Shown here piece by piece: positions 44,048 to 52,420 of a DNA stretch of 64,000 nucleotides. The stretch comes from DATMNR01 sp963702765 (GTDB lineage: Bacteria > Chloroflexota > Ktedonobacteria > Ktedonobacterales > Ktedonobacteraceae): NCBI GenBank assembly GCA_963702765.1, contig CAVPEB010000034.1:3754-67753 (forward strand), in the 5' to 3' direction. Each line of letters begins with the position of its first letter. Positions within the stretch are counted from its first letter, which is position 1. The notes beneath the pieces are model-generated. The model saw only the letters and a program-made list of their open reading frames with translations, made no database searches and was not told the DNA's origin. A program made the translations under genes and the position numbers.

Positions 44048-45247
44048 TTACATCGCTTCGGAGATGGGTATCTCAATTGGCGTGGCCGTTTGTTCTGGCA
44101 ACAGCGCTGCTTGTTTCGGGAGCACTTCTTCTGGCGGGAACAGTTTGGGATGATCATGTTCCCATCTGTGCCAGTACGCCACAGTGATCTGCTGAAGTAC
44201 ACCTGCCACAGGGATCGCGAGGAACCCCCCAAGCAACCCGAAGAGTTCTGCGCCTGCAAAGAGTGCGAAAATGGCCACAATGGGATGCACTCCCACGGTA
44301 CTGCTGAAAATGCGTGGCGCAAGAACCTCTCCCATGACCACTCCCAGGAGTAAAACCAGAAAGACAGCCACGATCAGGGTCACCACCCATCCCTGTGAGA
44401 GAGCCGCCAGGATACACAGCGCTGCGATGATATAGGTACCGATCACCGGGAGAAAGTACAGGAAAAAGAAGAGAACTGCCAGCAAAGCTGCATACGGGAC
44501 ATGCAGCAGCGCAAGCACAATCCCCGTAAGGATAGCTCCAATAAGCGCCAGCAGCAACGTGCCCCGAAGATATCCGCCGAGACTCTGATCAAGGGTATGG
44601 AGCAGAAAAGTGATAGTGCCCCTCTGATTCACCGGAGTTTTGTAGCTGAGCCAGCGAATGATACGAGGGCCATCAAGTAGAAAGTAGACACCGAGCGTGA
44701 TCACAATGACGAAGTTGAGGAGATTGCTGAACAATCCGAGCAGGAAAGGAAGCAGTCCTGGGAGAGCCCCCTGCGCTTGAGACAAAATCTGGGTCTTGAG
44801 CTGGTCAATCTGGTCTTTGGTAATGCCAAACTTTGCTAGAGATGCAAAGTACGATTTCGCCTGACGATCTCCAGCAGGGCTTAAAAGAAATTGTATGGAT
44901 TTCACGAGTGAAGCTACTTGCGGATTGATGGAGGAAGCCACGATAAACAGAACCACAGTCAAGACACCAGCCACCAGGAGAAAAGCCACAAGGATTGCCA
45001 GGGGCCTAGGGAGGCGGCGTTGGAAGGGCTGGACAAGCGGATAAATGAAATAGGCAAACAGAGCAGAAAGCAGCAGAATAATGACTGCCGTTAAGATCAG
45101 CGAAATCCCGTACAGCGCAACCAATCCGATGGCTATACACCCTACAACCGTTACGACGTTGATCAGTCTTCTCATCCGAGAGCGGCCAGGAGGAGAAGCA
45201 TCGGTTGCAGTCTTCACCAGTTCAGTATCAGTCGTAGATTGAGACAT
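44048..45247 (-). CDS. AI-2E family transporter (PerM-like)
   Basis: The 399-residue protein has eight helices. The family blocks are LSALFAYFIYPLVQPFQRRLP (TM3 region), VNQRGTITFLLHTLDQSLGGYLRG and the Pro/Gly-rich LPVIGTYIIAALCILAALSQGW, then VGVHPIVAIFALFAGAELFG. These proteins form pores of the PerM/TqsA/AI-2E type, exporting small molecules or exchanging ions. It ends in a charged, Pro-rich tail (EEVLPKQAALLPEQTATPIE). AAGAGGAA precedes the ATG, 14 bases after the DUF2252 gene, so the two are likely co-transcribed. Confidence 0.85.
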   Translation of the reverse strand: MSQSTTDTELVKTATDASPPGRSRMRRLINVVTVVGCIAIGLVALYGISLILTAVIILLLSALFAYFIYPLVQPFQRRLPRPLAILVAFLLVAGVLTVVLFIVASSINPQVASLVKSIQFLLSPAGDRQAKSYFASLAKFGITKDQIDQLKTQILSQAQGALPGLLPFLLGLFSNLLNFVIVITLGVYFLLDGPRIIRWLSYKTPVNQRGTITFLLHTLDQSLGGYLRGTLLLALIGAILTGIVLALLHVPYAALLAVLFFFLYFLPVIGTYIIAALCILAALSQGWVVTLIVAVFLVLLLGVVMGEVLAPRIFSSTVGVHPIVAIFALFAGAELFGLLGGFLAIPVAGVLQQITVAYWHRWEHDHPKLFPPEEVLPKQAALLPEQTATPIEIPISEAM

Positions 45248-45261
45248 ACCTTGTATTCCTC

Positions 45262-46689
45262 TTAGACGCCGACTTGAGCTTGCACATGTCCATCTTTGAT
45301 GGCGGCCAGCAATGCCGCGTGGTCGCGTTCGGCCTGGTCGGCATACACCTCGGCAAAGGCGGCAATGGCCTGGTCGAATGTATCGTTGTTGCCCAGGTAA
45401 CCACTAATCTGTGCCGGGTCACTCGTACGTGCGTGTGCTCGTGCCAGGGTTGCTCCACAGACCTGGACATAGGCTGTAAAACGCACTGGATCCATCTCTT
45501 CGACATCGACCGAGAACTTCATATCACGCAACTGGCGCCCGTAGTAATGTCTGCCACCATAAGTCGACCATCCCAGGAAGATATCACTTTGTGCCTGCAT
45601 CATGCGCTGTCCAATTACCACCCTTTGCCCATGGTGGGGATAGGGACTGGCTCCCAAATATTGCTCCAGCACTGAGGCTGACGCCTCCTTGATCTGGATG
45701 AACAGCGGGTCGTTTACCTCTGGTCCTCCTAACGCCAGCACGATAGCGCAATGCGTGCCCACGCTACCGACTCCCACCACTTTCTGTGCGACATCCACTG
45801 CATGATAGCGCATAATGACAGTGCGCAGTTCATCTCTCAGGCTCCACAGGTATTCTGTTACCAGTGCTTTCCACTCGTCCGTCTCCAGATCGTCTTTGTT
45901 GGGGTGGAGAGGATCGTAGTGATAGATCAAGGGAGGTTCATCCTTGATACGGTACTTCCCATCCACCACCGCAGCCAGCTTGGGAAAGGTTTCGATGCGC
46001 GTGCGTTTACTGGCCTTCTTCGTATCCCGCTCCAATTGTTTTTGTAACTTTTTGCTACCCTTCATACCACTTAACATAGCTTCAATGTTTCCTGCGTCCA
46101 GGTGGTAGTACCAGAGGTCCAGGTGGTTCATCATGGCAAATTGGTACATGTGTTCGCGGTAGTATTGCAGGCAACTCAAGACGGCTTTCCTGCTCTTCTG
46201 GGCAGTGTAGCCATTCTGCCGGGCGGCCAGGACAATGCTCGCAGCCAGCCGCTTCACATCCCATTCCCAGGGACCCTCAAGCGTTTCGTCGAAGTCGTTG
46301 ACATCGAAGACCAGCTTGCGTTCTGGAGTGGCAAAGGCACCGAAATTCGAGATGTGCGCATCACCACAGACCTGCGCCCGGATGCCGGAGACGGGCGTCT
46401 TTGCCAGGTCGTATGCCATGATGTCTGCTGTTCCGCGATAGAACGCGAAAGGTGATGCCGACATACGTCCAAAGCGAATGGGCACAAGGTGTTGCAGGCG
46501 TGTTTTATTGGCCTCTTCCAGTGTGCTAATTGGATCGGGACGTTCAGGATCTGCGGCCCACTCTGCATGGCTGGAAAGGGGAGCCTTGTCACGCAGCGCC
46601 TTCCCGGCAGCATATTGTTCCGATTGTGTTTTCAATTCTCAATTCCATGCATCTGGCACGGTAGGAGAGGTGGTATGGGTTGTCATCAT
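45262..46689 (-). CDS. DUF2252 family protein with an in-frame TGA near the start
   Basis: The body from TTG 46635 is a 457-residue DUF2252 protein: LVPIRFGRMSASPFAFYRGT, VCGDAHISNFGAFATPERKL, FDVNDFDETLEGPWEWDVKR and the later VGVGSVGTHCAIVLALGG, VIGQRMMQAQSDIFLGW. Resemblance to a kinase-like fold is known, but function is unproven. An ATG pair (46689/46686) with AAAGGAGAACC upstream reads MMTTHTTSPTVPDAWN, then TGA (46641-46639), then ELKTQSEQYAAG in the same frame. The well-placed start thus runs into a stop 16 codons later; re-initiation at TTG 46635 is the likely alternative. Confidence 0.82.
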
Positions 46690-47053
46690 GGTTCTCCTTT
46701 AGTCTGTCCCATCCCTGGACGGCTTGCTTTTGCTTCGCTCTACTCACGTTATAGGCCAGCACTGCCGCGACCAACAGGAAGGGAGATGCCAGCAACGCCC
46801 ACCAGCCGGCAATAAAGAAGAACGCTATACCAGCAATCAGCAGCAGCACTGCTCCTGTAATGGGAATAAACATAGCCAGTATCGAGCCTACCAACGCGAT
46901 CAAGACCACAAACAGGCCCCAGAAGAAGTGTGTTTGATCATCAGTTATTCCAGCAACTCTCCCCAGGACGTGAAGGGAGGAGTACAGGAGGTTGATGGTA
47001 AAGGCAACAACAACTCCAATGAGACCTAAGATCAGAGCAAAGATGCGAGACAT
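46589..47053 (-). CDS. Small membrane protein with an extended tail, paralogue of 30355
   Basis: Residues 1-105 match the 30355 protein closely (HVLGRVAGITDDQTHFFWGL, IAGWWALLASPFLLVAAVLA), with three helices. The paralogue stops after RRSRA, while here the frame continues about 50 residues (SRAKQKQAVQGWDRLKENHD and on) through the ribosome-binding site and first codons of the DUF2252 gene. The tail looks non-functional and may result from loss of the original stop. GAAAAG is the only upstream purine run. It likely co-transcribes with DUF2252 and PerM. Confidence 0.7.
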   Translation of the reverse strand: MSRIFALILGLIGVVVAFTINLLYSSLHVLGRVAGITDDQTHFFWGLFVVLIALVGSILAMFIPITGAVLLLIAGIAFFFIAGWWALLASPFLLVAAVLAYNVSRAKQKQAVQGWDRLKENHDDNPYHLSYRARCMELRIENTIGTICCREGAA

Positions 47054-47261
47054 AGTTCTTTTCCTTTCCGTTCATCTAGACTACAATACGCTACCTGTAT
47101 CCTCGATGATGGTCTCAATCGTTGATCGGCCCTTCATTGAGAGGAAAGAGCAGACGACACCATCAACGAGCGTTTGTGCGGTAGCTCGTTCCGAGTTGTA
47201 CGGCTGTGCACGAAAACGTGGAACTTACCCGGAATGAGCGGTCAGCCATTCGACTTTGATA

Positions 47262-47708
47262 TCAGATCGCTGCTGCTGCATCCTCCGCGTCAAGACGCGC
47301 CAATGCTGCATTGAGCACCTGGTATTCAGCTTCTTCGATTGCGGCGTAGGCGAATTCGACCGCAGCCTCTGCATTGGCCTCGGCTCGCTCAGCCCGTTTC
47401 TCCAGCTGGTCTGCCTTCAGATTTGCCTTGGCCTTGTCTACATCCTTATGGACCTTGTCAACGTGGGCCTTCCAGTTGTTCTGAACCTGGCCCCACCACT
47501 GATTGGTTTCGTCCTTGGCTTCTTTGGCATCTGCCTTCACATCGTCGGATGCCTTCCTGGCATCCGCTTCGGCGGCATTAACCCGCTGCTCCAGCGCTGC
47601 TTTATCCCTGGCCTTCGCCGCGTTCGCGTTGGCTTCTGCCTCACTGGCCTTCTCCGACAGCCCCTTCAGCTGAGCCGATGCCTTGTCCATTTGATCCGAA
47701 ATACTCAT
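47262..47708 (-). CDS. Ala/Lys/Glu-rich coiled-coil protein
   Basis: From ATG 47708 the 148-residue protein is nearly all helix with heptads of Ala, Lys and Glu (LSEKASEAEANANAAKARDK, AAEADARKASDDVKADAKEA, EKRAERAEANAEAAVEFAYA) and one aromatic patch (TNQWWGQVQNNW). This resembles late-embryogenesis-abundant-like or apolipoprotein-like stress proteins in style, but such composition converges easily. No signal peptide or membrane helix is present. The ORF extends to 47807 without a better start. Function not assigned. Confidence 0.65.
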   Translation of the reverse strand: MSISDQMDKASAQLKGLSEKASEAEANANAAKARDKAALEQRVNAAEADARKASDDVKADAKEAKDETNQWWGQVQNNWKAHVDKVHKDVDKAKANLKADQLEKRAERAEANAEAAVEFAYAAIEEAEYQVLNAALARLDAEDAAAAI

Positions 47709-48004
47709 GTCACATTTCTCTCTTTCTTTGTCCGCATCTGGCCACATTACTTCTGCACAAAAAGCAATTGCCAGAGCAGATGGAGCATCGATGATCTCTC
47801 GACGCAATACATACTTGACTCGAACCGTTCTACGCTTCGTTGCCTTTGTTCTCTATATCCTGGCACTCTTCTTGAACAGCTCACCGTGTCTCATTACAGA
47901 GTTCGTCCGAATCGGCTTGTGTGAATTTGGGAAAGTGCGAGCACAGCCGGATTGATTAGAGCACGTTATGGCCTGTCAACAGCCCTCACCTGAAGAGGTC
48001 TATG

Positions 48005-48102
48005 TAGAGCCACTCAACGATTACCCTCTGAGAATCAGCATACGCGAAAACGCGCGATAAAGCTATACCACTGCGGGGATAGAAAAGTAATAGATTCACA
48101 AT
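48005..48102 (+). repeat. Diverged repeat, copy B
   Basis: It aligns with 42853-42950 (GAGCC-x-CTCAACGATTACCCTCT, then GCTATACC and GTAATAGATT). Copy B differs by carrying the left arm of the inverted repeat at 48059. Confidence 0.5.
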
Positions 48103-48159
48103 GTGTACGAAACAGATGCAAAAATTATCCCCTTTCTATCCCCGCAGTGGTATAGCTTT
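48059..48159. repeat. 101-base element with 27-bp perfect terminal inverted repeats
   Basis: Arms 48059-48085 and 48133-48159 are exact complements (aaagctataccactgcgggg at the left start), with a 47-base loop. Five T residues follow the right arm. It could be a terminator with a long loop or a MITE-like element. Confidence 0.6.
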
Positions 48160-48260
48160 TTCATGTATTTGTGGTTACTCTAATTCTCGTGAGAAAGTCT
48201 AGATTTTCACCTGTCTTCATTTGGAGAGAATAAAAACGAACAAACATTGGGGTGTGTCGC

Positions 48261-48515
48261 ATGGAAAGATATCGATCGTCTGCCATACTGCTTGAACCGG
48301 CTCAATATCGCATTTGTATCCTGGGTCACCTGGATACAAACTGGTCTGAGTTTTGTGGTGGTATGTTGATCACGCATGCAATCGATGCGAAATTCTATGC
48401 TATCACAACCTTGACAGGACGCTTACTCGATCAGTCGGCTTTGATTGGTGTACTCAATTCGTTGCATGACCTGGGCTGTCCAATCATGTCAGTTGAATAT
48501 ATAGCAGCAGGGTAG
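48261..48515 (+). CDS. Small conserved protein (84 residues)
   Basis: The frame YRICILGHLDTNWSEFCGGM, then LTGRLLDQSALIGVLNSLHD and LGCPIMSVE, matches a widespread short protein of Chloroflexota and Actinobacteria (I/V-GHLD-x-x-W-x-x-x-F-x-G, TG-x-x-x-DQ-AL-x-G-L-x-x-x-x-DLG-P-L-S-V). It is soluble and probably beta-alpha. Function unknown. A GTG at 48252 is the alternative start. Confidence 0.65.
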   Translation: MERYRSSAILLEPAQYRICILGHLDTNWSEFCGGMLITHAIDAKFYAITTLTGRLLDQSALIGVLNSLHDLGCPIMSVEYIAAG

Positions 48516-48683
48516 AAGCGATTCTTACTTGTCTCACGTTTTTCAATCATTGTAACTTTGTCACTGATCCATCAACATGTTAAAGATAATATTACATCGT
48601 GTTAATGTTCAGGAAATCAAACCTTAAACATTTATTAACAGGATCAGAGTATAGCTATAACTACAGAGGTAAAACAGATATAC

Positions 48684-48815
48684 ATGTCAGTGTCCATTCA
48701 GAGCCTCGAATTAGATGATGCTATTGTTGAATTCCCAGGGAACGAAGTGAAGGGAGATATTGTGCCAGCTATCAAGGAGGTTCTACATGGCCCGGAGATT
48801 GAGCTGGGAAGCTGA
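48684..48815 (+). CDS. Possible 43-residue leader-like ORF
   Basis: MSVSIQSLELDDAIVEFPGN EVKGDIVPAIKEVL reads plausibly but has a poor ribosome-binding site and overlaps the start of the cardiolipin synthase remnant. It may be a decayed upstream gene or a chance ORF. Confidence 0.25.
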   Translation: MSVSIQSLELDDAIVEFPGNEVKGDIVPAIKEVLHGPEIELGS

Positions 48816-49049
48816 TGTGCTCATTACGCTTCTCATTTTTTGGATTGTCTGTCTGGTTCTGCTCTTCATTATCCCTAGAAACCGTAAACCCTCATCTGTT
48901 ACGATTCTCAGGTGGTAGCAGATTTTCGACTGATTGAAGAAAGCTATATCCGAAAATCTAAGCGACTGTATCTCGAAGAATGGAAGGCGCGTTCTGTGAG
49001 CAATATCTTTTTTGAGAATGTCGCCCGACTGACGTCAACGTTACAATAA
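48787..49049 (+). pseudogene. Gutted cardiolipin synthase (head and tail only)
   Basis: The AAGGAGG site is intact before ATG 48787. The first 40 codons encode a single helix (VLITLLIFWIVCLVLLFIIP) and RNRKPSSVT, the PLDNT motif of cardiolipin synthases (NRKPSSATAW). After that the frame stops (TAG 48916). In the next frame, SQVVADFRLIEESYIRKSKR, LYLEEWKARSVSNIFFENVA, RLTSTLQ-stop matches the C-terminal tail of the same family. Both HKD catalytic motifs and about 350 residues between are missing, so it cannot make cardiolipin. Confidence 0.7.
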
Positions 49050-49150
49050 AAATTCGGAAGTTTTGCGGACAGAAAATTATAGAGGTGGTAAACTACCAGG
49101 CTCTCTCAAAATAGACCAGACACTCATTTGTATTTATGAAAGGAGGCGAC

Positions 49151-50290
49151 ATGAAAGCTGTCGCAGTTTTCCCAAACACCCGCGAAGTCAAGTTCATCGA
49201 GCATGAAGATCCACATATAACTGAACCCGATCATGTCAAAGTTCGCGTACTTGAAGTTGGCATTTGTGGTACAGATAAGGAGATATGCTCCTTTGAATAT
49301 GGTACACCCCCGAAGGGTTCCGACTATTTGGTGATTGGCCATGAGGCGCTTGGTGAGGTGATTGAAGTTGGTCCAGCGGTCAATAAGGTGAAGGTAGGTG
49401 ATCTGGTAGTGCCTACAGTGCGCCGCCCCTGTTCCCATCCCAAATGCAATCCTTGTCGTGCCGGGTATCCAGACTTTTGCACTACCGGTGACTACACGGA
49501 ACGCGGTATCAAGGAAGTACATGGGTTTATGACCGAGGAGGTGGTTGACCACGAGCGTTATTTGCATGCCGTGCCATCCGAACTGCGCGATGTCGCTGTT
49601 CTGACCGAGCCGCTGACGATTGCGGAGAAAGCGGGCAATCAAGTTCGGCATATCTTGGATCGCCTGCCCTGGCTTGCTGACTATCTTCAGCAAGCGGCGA
49701 TGCACCACAACGCCACAGCATTAGTTTTGGGTGCTGGCCCTGTTGGGCTATTGGGGACGATGAAATTGATGCAAACAGGTTGGGAAACATTTGTGTATGC
49801 CCTGGCGCCTGCTCCGAATCCGAGTTCGGACATCGTTGAGGAGATTGGTGGGACGTACCACTCAGCAGGAAGAGTACCTGAGGAGACGCGAGAGGCGCTG
49901 TTCGGCCACATCCATCTTGTCTACGAGGCAACAGGTGTTTCGAGCCTGGCCTTTGAGACGTTGGAGCATCTTGGCCCAAACAGTATCTTTGTGATGACTG
50001 GCGTTCCCAGTCTGAAAGCGCCAATCGAAGTGAATGCAGATTTGTTGATGCGCAACATTGTGTTGAAGAATCAGCTCGTTTTCGGCACTGTGAACGCCAG
50101 CGCAGAAGATTTTGAAACAGCTATCAAGGATATTGGTGTTTTTCACCAGCGTTGGCCACATGCTCTTCAAGCAATGATCACCAGCCATGTTGCGCCTGAA
50201 GAGGCCCCAGATCTGCTGCTTGGCAAGAGTACCGGCATCAAGAGCGTGATTACCTTTGACACATCCGCACGTACAACGAACAGGGAGTAA
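49151..50290 (+). CDS. Zinc-dependent glucose 1-dehydrogenase-like (MDR family)
   Basis: The 379-residue protein has the catalytic zinc ligands in VGICGTDKEIC and VIGHEALGEV, the structural zinc loop CSHPKCNPCRAGYPDFC, and the GDH-type ERGIKEVHGFMTEEVV and LTEPLTIAEKA. VLGAGPVGLLGTMKLMQTG is the Rossmann fold. The archaeal-type glucose/galactose dehydrogenases oxidise aldoses to lactones with NAD(P)+. AAAGGAGG places the start at ATG 49151 rather than 49136. First gene of the 49151-55111 operon. Confidence 0.83.
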   Translation: MKAVAVFPNTREVKFIEHEDPHITEPDHVKVRVLEVGICGTDKEICSFEYGTPPKGSDYLVIGHEALGEVIEVGPAVNKVKVGDLVVPTVRRPCSHPKCNPCRAGYPDFCTTGDYTERGIKEVHGFMTEEVVDHERYLHAVPSELRDVAVLTEPLTIAEKAGNQVRHILDRLPWLADYLQQAAMHHNATALVLGAGPVGLLGTMKLMQTGWETFVYALAPAPNPSSDIVEEIGGTYHSAGRVPEETREALFGHIHLVYEATGVSSLAFETLEHLGPNSIFVMTGVPSLKAPIEVNADLLMRNIVLKNQLVFGTVNASAEDFETAIKDIGVFHQRWPHALQAMITSHVAPEEAPDLLLGKSTGIKSVITFDTSARTTNRE

Positions 50291-50295
50291 GAGAG

Positions 50296-50943
50296 ATGTC
50301 AAACGACTGGATCGATATTTCTGTCCCAATTCATACCGGCATGGTACACTGGCCTGACAATCCACCCGTGCGGGTTGATTACATGATGCATATGGATCGT
50401 GGAGACGTCTGTACCGTCTCGACTCTCTCCATGGGTTCGCATACAGGCACCCATATGGATGGTCCCTTTCATTTTATTGCGAAAGGCCTGGGATTACATG
50501 AGATGCCACTTGATGCCGCTGCCGGGCGGGCACGCGTCATCGAGATCAGCGACTCCGTATCGATTAAGCCAGAAGAACTTGACCCCCACCATATTCAGCA
50601 AGGGGAGCGATTGCTCTTCAAGACAGTGAATTCTAGGCGCTGCTGGCAGACCGATACGTTCGTTGAAGATTTCGTCTATATCTCGCAAGAAGCGGCGCGC
50701 TACCTGGCAGCAATTGGAGTCCAAACTGTGGGTATCGATTATCTGTCAGTTGGAGGATATACGAAAGATGGGGTTGAGACCCACCTGGCGTTGCTGGAAG
50801 CGGGAATATGGATCATTGAAGGTCTTGATCTCTCAAAGATCGATGCAGGGATCTATGAACTGGTCTGTTTGCCAATCAAGATTACTGGGAGCGATGGAGG
50901 ACCTGCTCGCGCTATTCTTCGCAAGATAGGAGGCGAGGAATGA
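50296..50943 (+). CDS. Cyclase-family hydrolase (kynurenine formamidase-like)
   Basis: The 215-residue protein contains the family metal site MGSHTGTHMDGPFHF, with DISVPIHTGMVHWPDNPP at the start and VGIDYLSVGG near the end. PF04199 members hydrolyse amides or lactones using a metal ion. Between a sugar dehydrogenase and a flavoprotein, a lactonase or similar ring-opening role is plausible but inferred. GGGAGTAAGAGAG precedes the ATG and the stop overlaps the next ATG by 4 bases. Confidence 0.83.
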   Translation: MSNDWIDISVPIHTGMVHWPDNPPVRVDYMMHMDRGDVCTVSTLSMGSHTGTHMDGPFHFIAKGLGLHEMPLDAAAGRARVIEISDSVSIKPEELDPHHIQQGERLLFKTVNSRRCWQTDTFVEDFVYISQEAARYLAAIGVQTVGIDYLSVGGYTKDGVETHLALLEAGIWIIEGLDLSKIDAGIYELVCLPIKITGSDGGPARAILRKIGGEE

Positions 50944-52358
50944 AGCTGATTGTGTTAGGCGGTGGACCCGCCGGGTTGACAGCGGCGCTCCAGGCTCGCG
51001 AACTGCATACCGAGGTGACGTTACTCGAGAGCAAGCGCGTTGGAGGAACCAGTATCAACGAAGGCCCAGCGCCTGTACGAACGCTTGCTCGAGCTGCCCG
51101 TTTGGCTCGCGACGCTGGATCCTGGGAAACCTTTGGGTTGCGGGGAGAACGTCCCCAGATTGATCTGGCTGCTGTTTTAGCCAATGCTAAACGTGTCGCG
51201 CAGTATGCTCACGAGAAAAAGCACATGGCAGAGTTTATCGGCAGTAGTGGTATCGAACTTGTTGAAGGAGTTGGCCCTGCACGTTTTCTCGATCAGCATA
51301 CTGTAGGTGTTGCTGATGGGCGAACATGGGATGCAGACAAGTTTGTTATTGCTGTTGGTGGGCATGGCCGAATCCTGCCTATACCCGGAGCAGAACTGGC
51401 CCTGACATACAGCGACATCTGGTCACTCACGGCATTGCCTGCCAGCATAGCGGTTGTCGGTGGCGCGGCCACTGGCTGCCAACTGGCATCAATCCTTGAG
51501 GATTTCGGCTGCCAGATATATCTGCTTGAGCTTGCCCCACGTCTTATTCCTCAGGAAGATGAGGATATTTCGCTCGCCCTGGCTGAAGCATTCGGCAAAC
51601 AACATATGACAGTTATTACAGGAGCGCAAACCGAGCGCCTCGAAAAAAGCGATGGAGGTATCAGGCTACACTATCGCAAGGAGGGGCACCTCGAAAACCT
51701 GGATGTAGGAGCAGTCTTCTTCGCGACAGGCTGGCCAGGAAATGTGGATTCGCTCAATCTTCCTGCCGCAGGCGTGGTGTCGGAACACAATTATATCCCC
51801 GTCAATGACTACCTGCAGAGCAATGTACCGCATATCTTCGCGGTAGGAGATGTCAACGGGCAAAGCATGCTCGTGCAAAGCGCCCGCTACGAGGGCCAGA
51901 TTGCCGCCAAAAATGCCGTACTCGGGCCATACAACCGATGCACACATGAGATTGTGCCCAGTGGTAGCTTCACTGACCCTGAATACGCCAGCGTCGGCTT
52001 GACTGAAGCACAAGCCCGGCAACAGTACGACTGTGCAGTTGCGGTGGTGCGATATGATGACTTACTGCGTCCTGTGGCAGACAATCATCCAGATGGATTC
52101 TGTAAACTGATCGTCGAACGTCGTCACCGCTATATTCTGGGGGCGCATGTTATCGGGGAATACTCGGTTGAAATCATTCAGATGGTAGCAGCTTGTATGG
52201 CGAGCGGCATGAGAGTCGAGCAGGTGGCTGAATTGCAACTGGCCTATCCAACCTTCACAGAAGCTGTGGGGATGGCCGCACAGAAACTCGTTCGTGAGTT
52301 GGGTCTGGCGCCGTTGCCGCAGTTGTGGAGCGACATCAAATCAACCACTGCCTCATGA
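50940..52358 (+). CDS. FAD/NAD(P) oxidoreductase of the disulfide reductase fold, without the disulfide cysteines
   Basis: The 472-residue protein has FAD-binding GGGPAGLTAALQARELHTEV, NAD(P)-binding VVGGAATGCQLASILEDFG, the FAD GD motif FAVGDVNG and a complete dimerisation domain. Where lipoamide or mercuric reductases read GGTCxNxGCxPTK, this reads GGTSINEGPAPVRT, lacking both Cys; the C-terminal HPT is YPT (LAYPTFTEAV), as in soluble transhydrogenases. Disulfide chemistry is thus excluded; hydride transfer between nicotinamides or to a quinone is likelier. The ATG overlaps the preceding stop. Confidence 0.87.
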   Translation: MKLIVLGGGPAGLTAALQARELHTEVTLLESKRVGGTSINEGPAPVRTLARAARLARDAGSWETFGLRGERPQIDLAAVLANAKRVAQYAHEKKHMAEFIGSSGIELVEGVGPARFLDQHTVGVADGRTWDADKFVIAVGGHGRILPIPGAELALTYSDIWSLTALPASIAVVGGAATGCQLASILEDFGCQIYLLELAPRLIPQEDEDISLALAEAFGKQHMTVITGAQTERLEKSDGGIRLHYRKEGHLENLDVGAVFFATGWPGNVDSLNLPAAGVVSEHNYIPVNDYLQSNVPHIFAVGDVNGQSMLVQSARYEGQIAAKNAVLGPYNRCTHEIVPSGSFTDPEYASVGLTEAQARQQYDCAVAVVRYDDLLRPVADNHPDGFCKLIVERRHRYILGAHVIGEYSVEIIQMVAACMASGMRVEQVAELQLAYPTFTEAVGMAAQKLVRELGLAPLPQLWSDIKSTTAS

Positions 52359-52420
52359 GCCACTCTTAGCTGGCAAAACAAGCAAAGTTCATTATTACTC
52401 AGGTACAGAAGGAGAGTACG

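Larger units (their letters stand above)
47709..48260. other. Intergenic region with repeat B and a long inverted repeat
   Basis: No ORF is supported. The notable contents are the repeat at 48005-48102 and the 27-bp inverted repeat at 48059-48159. The promoter of the 48261 gene should lie between about 48160 and 48245. Confidence 0.5.
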
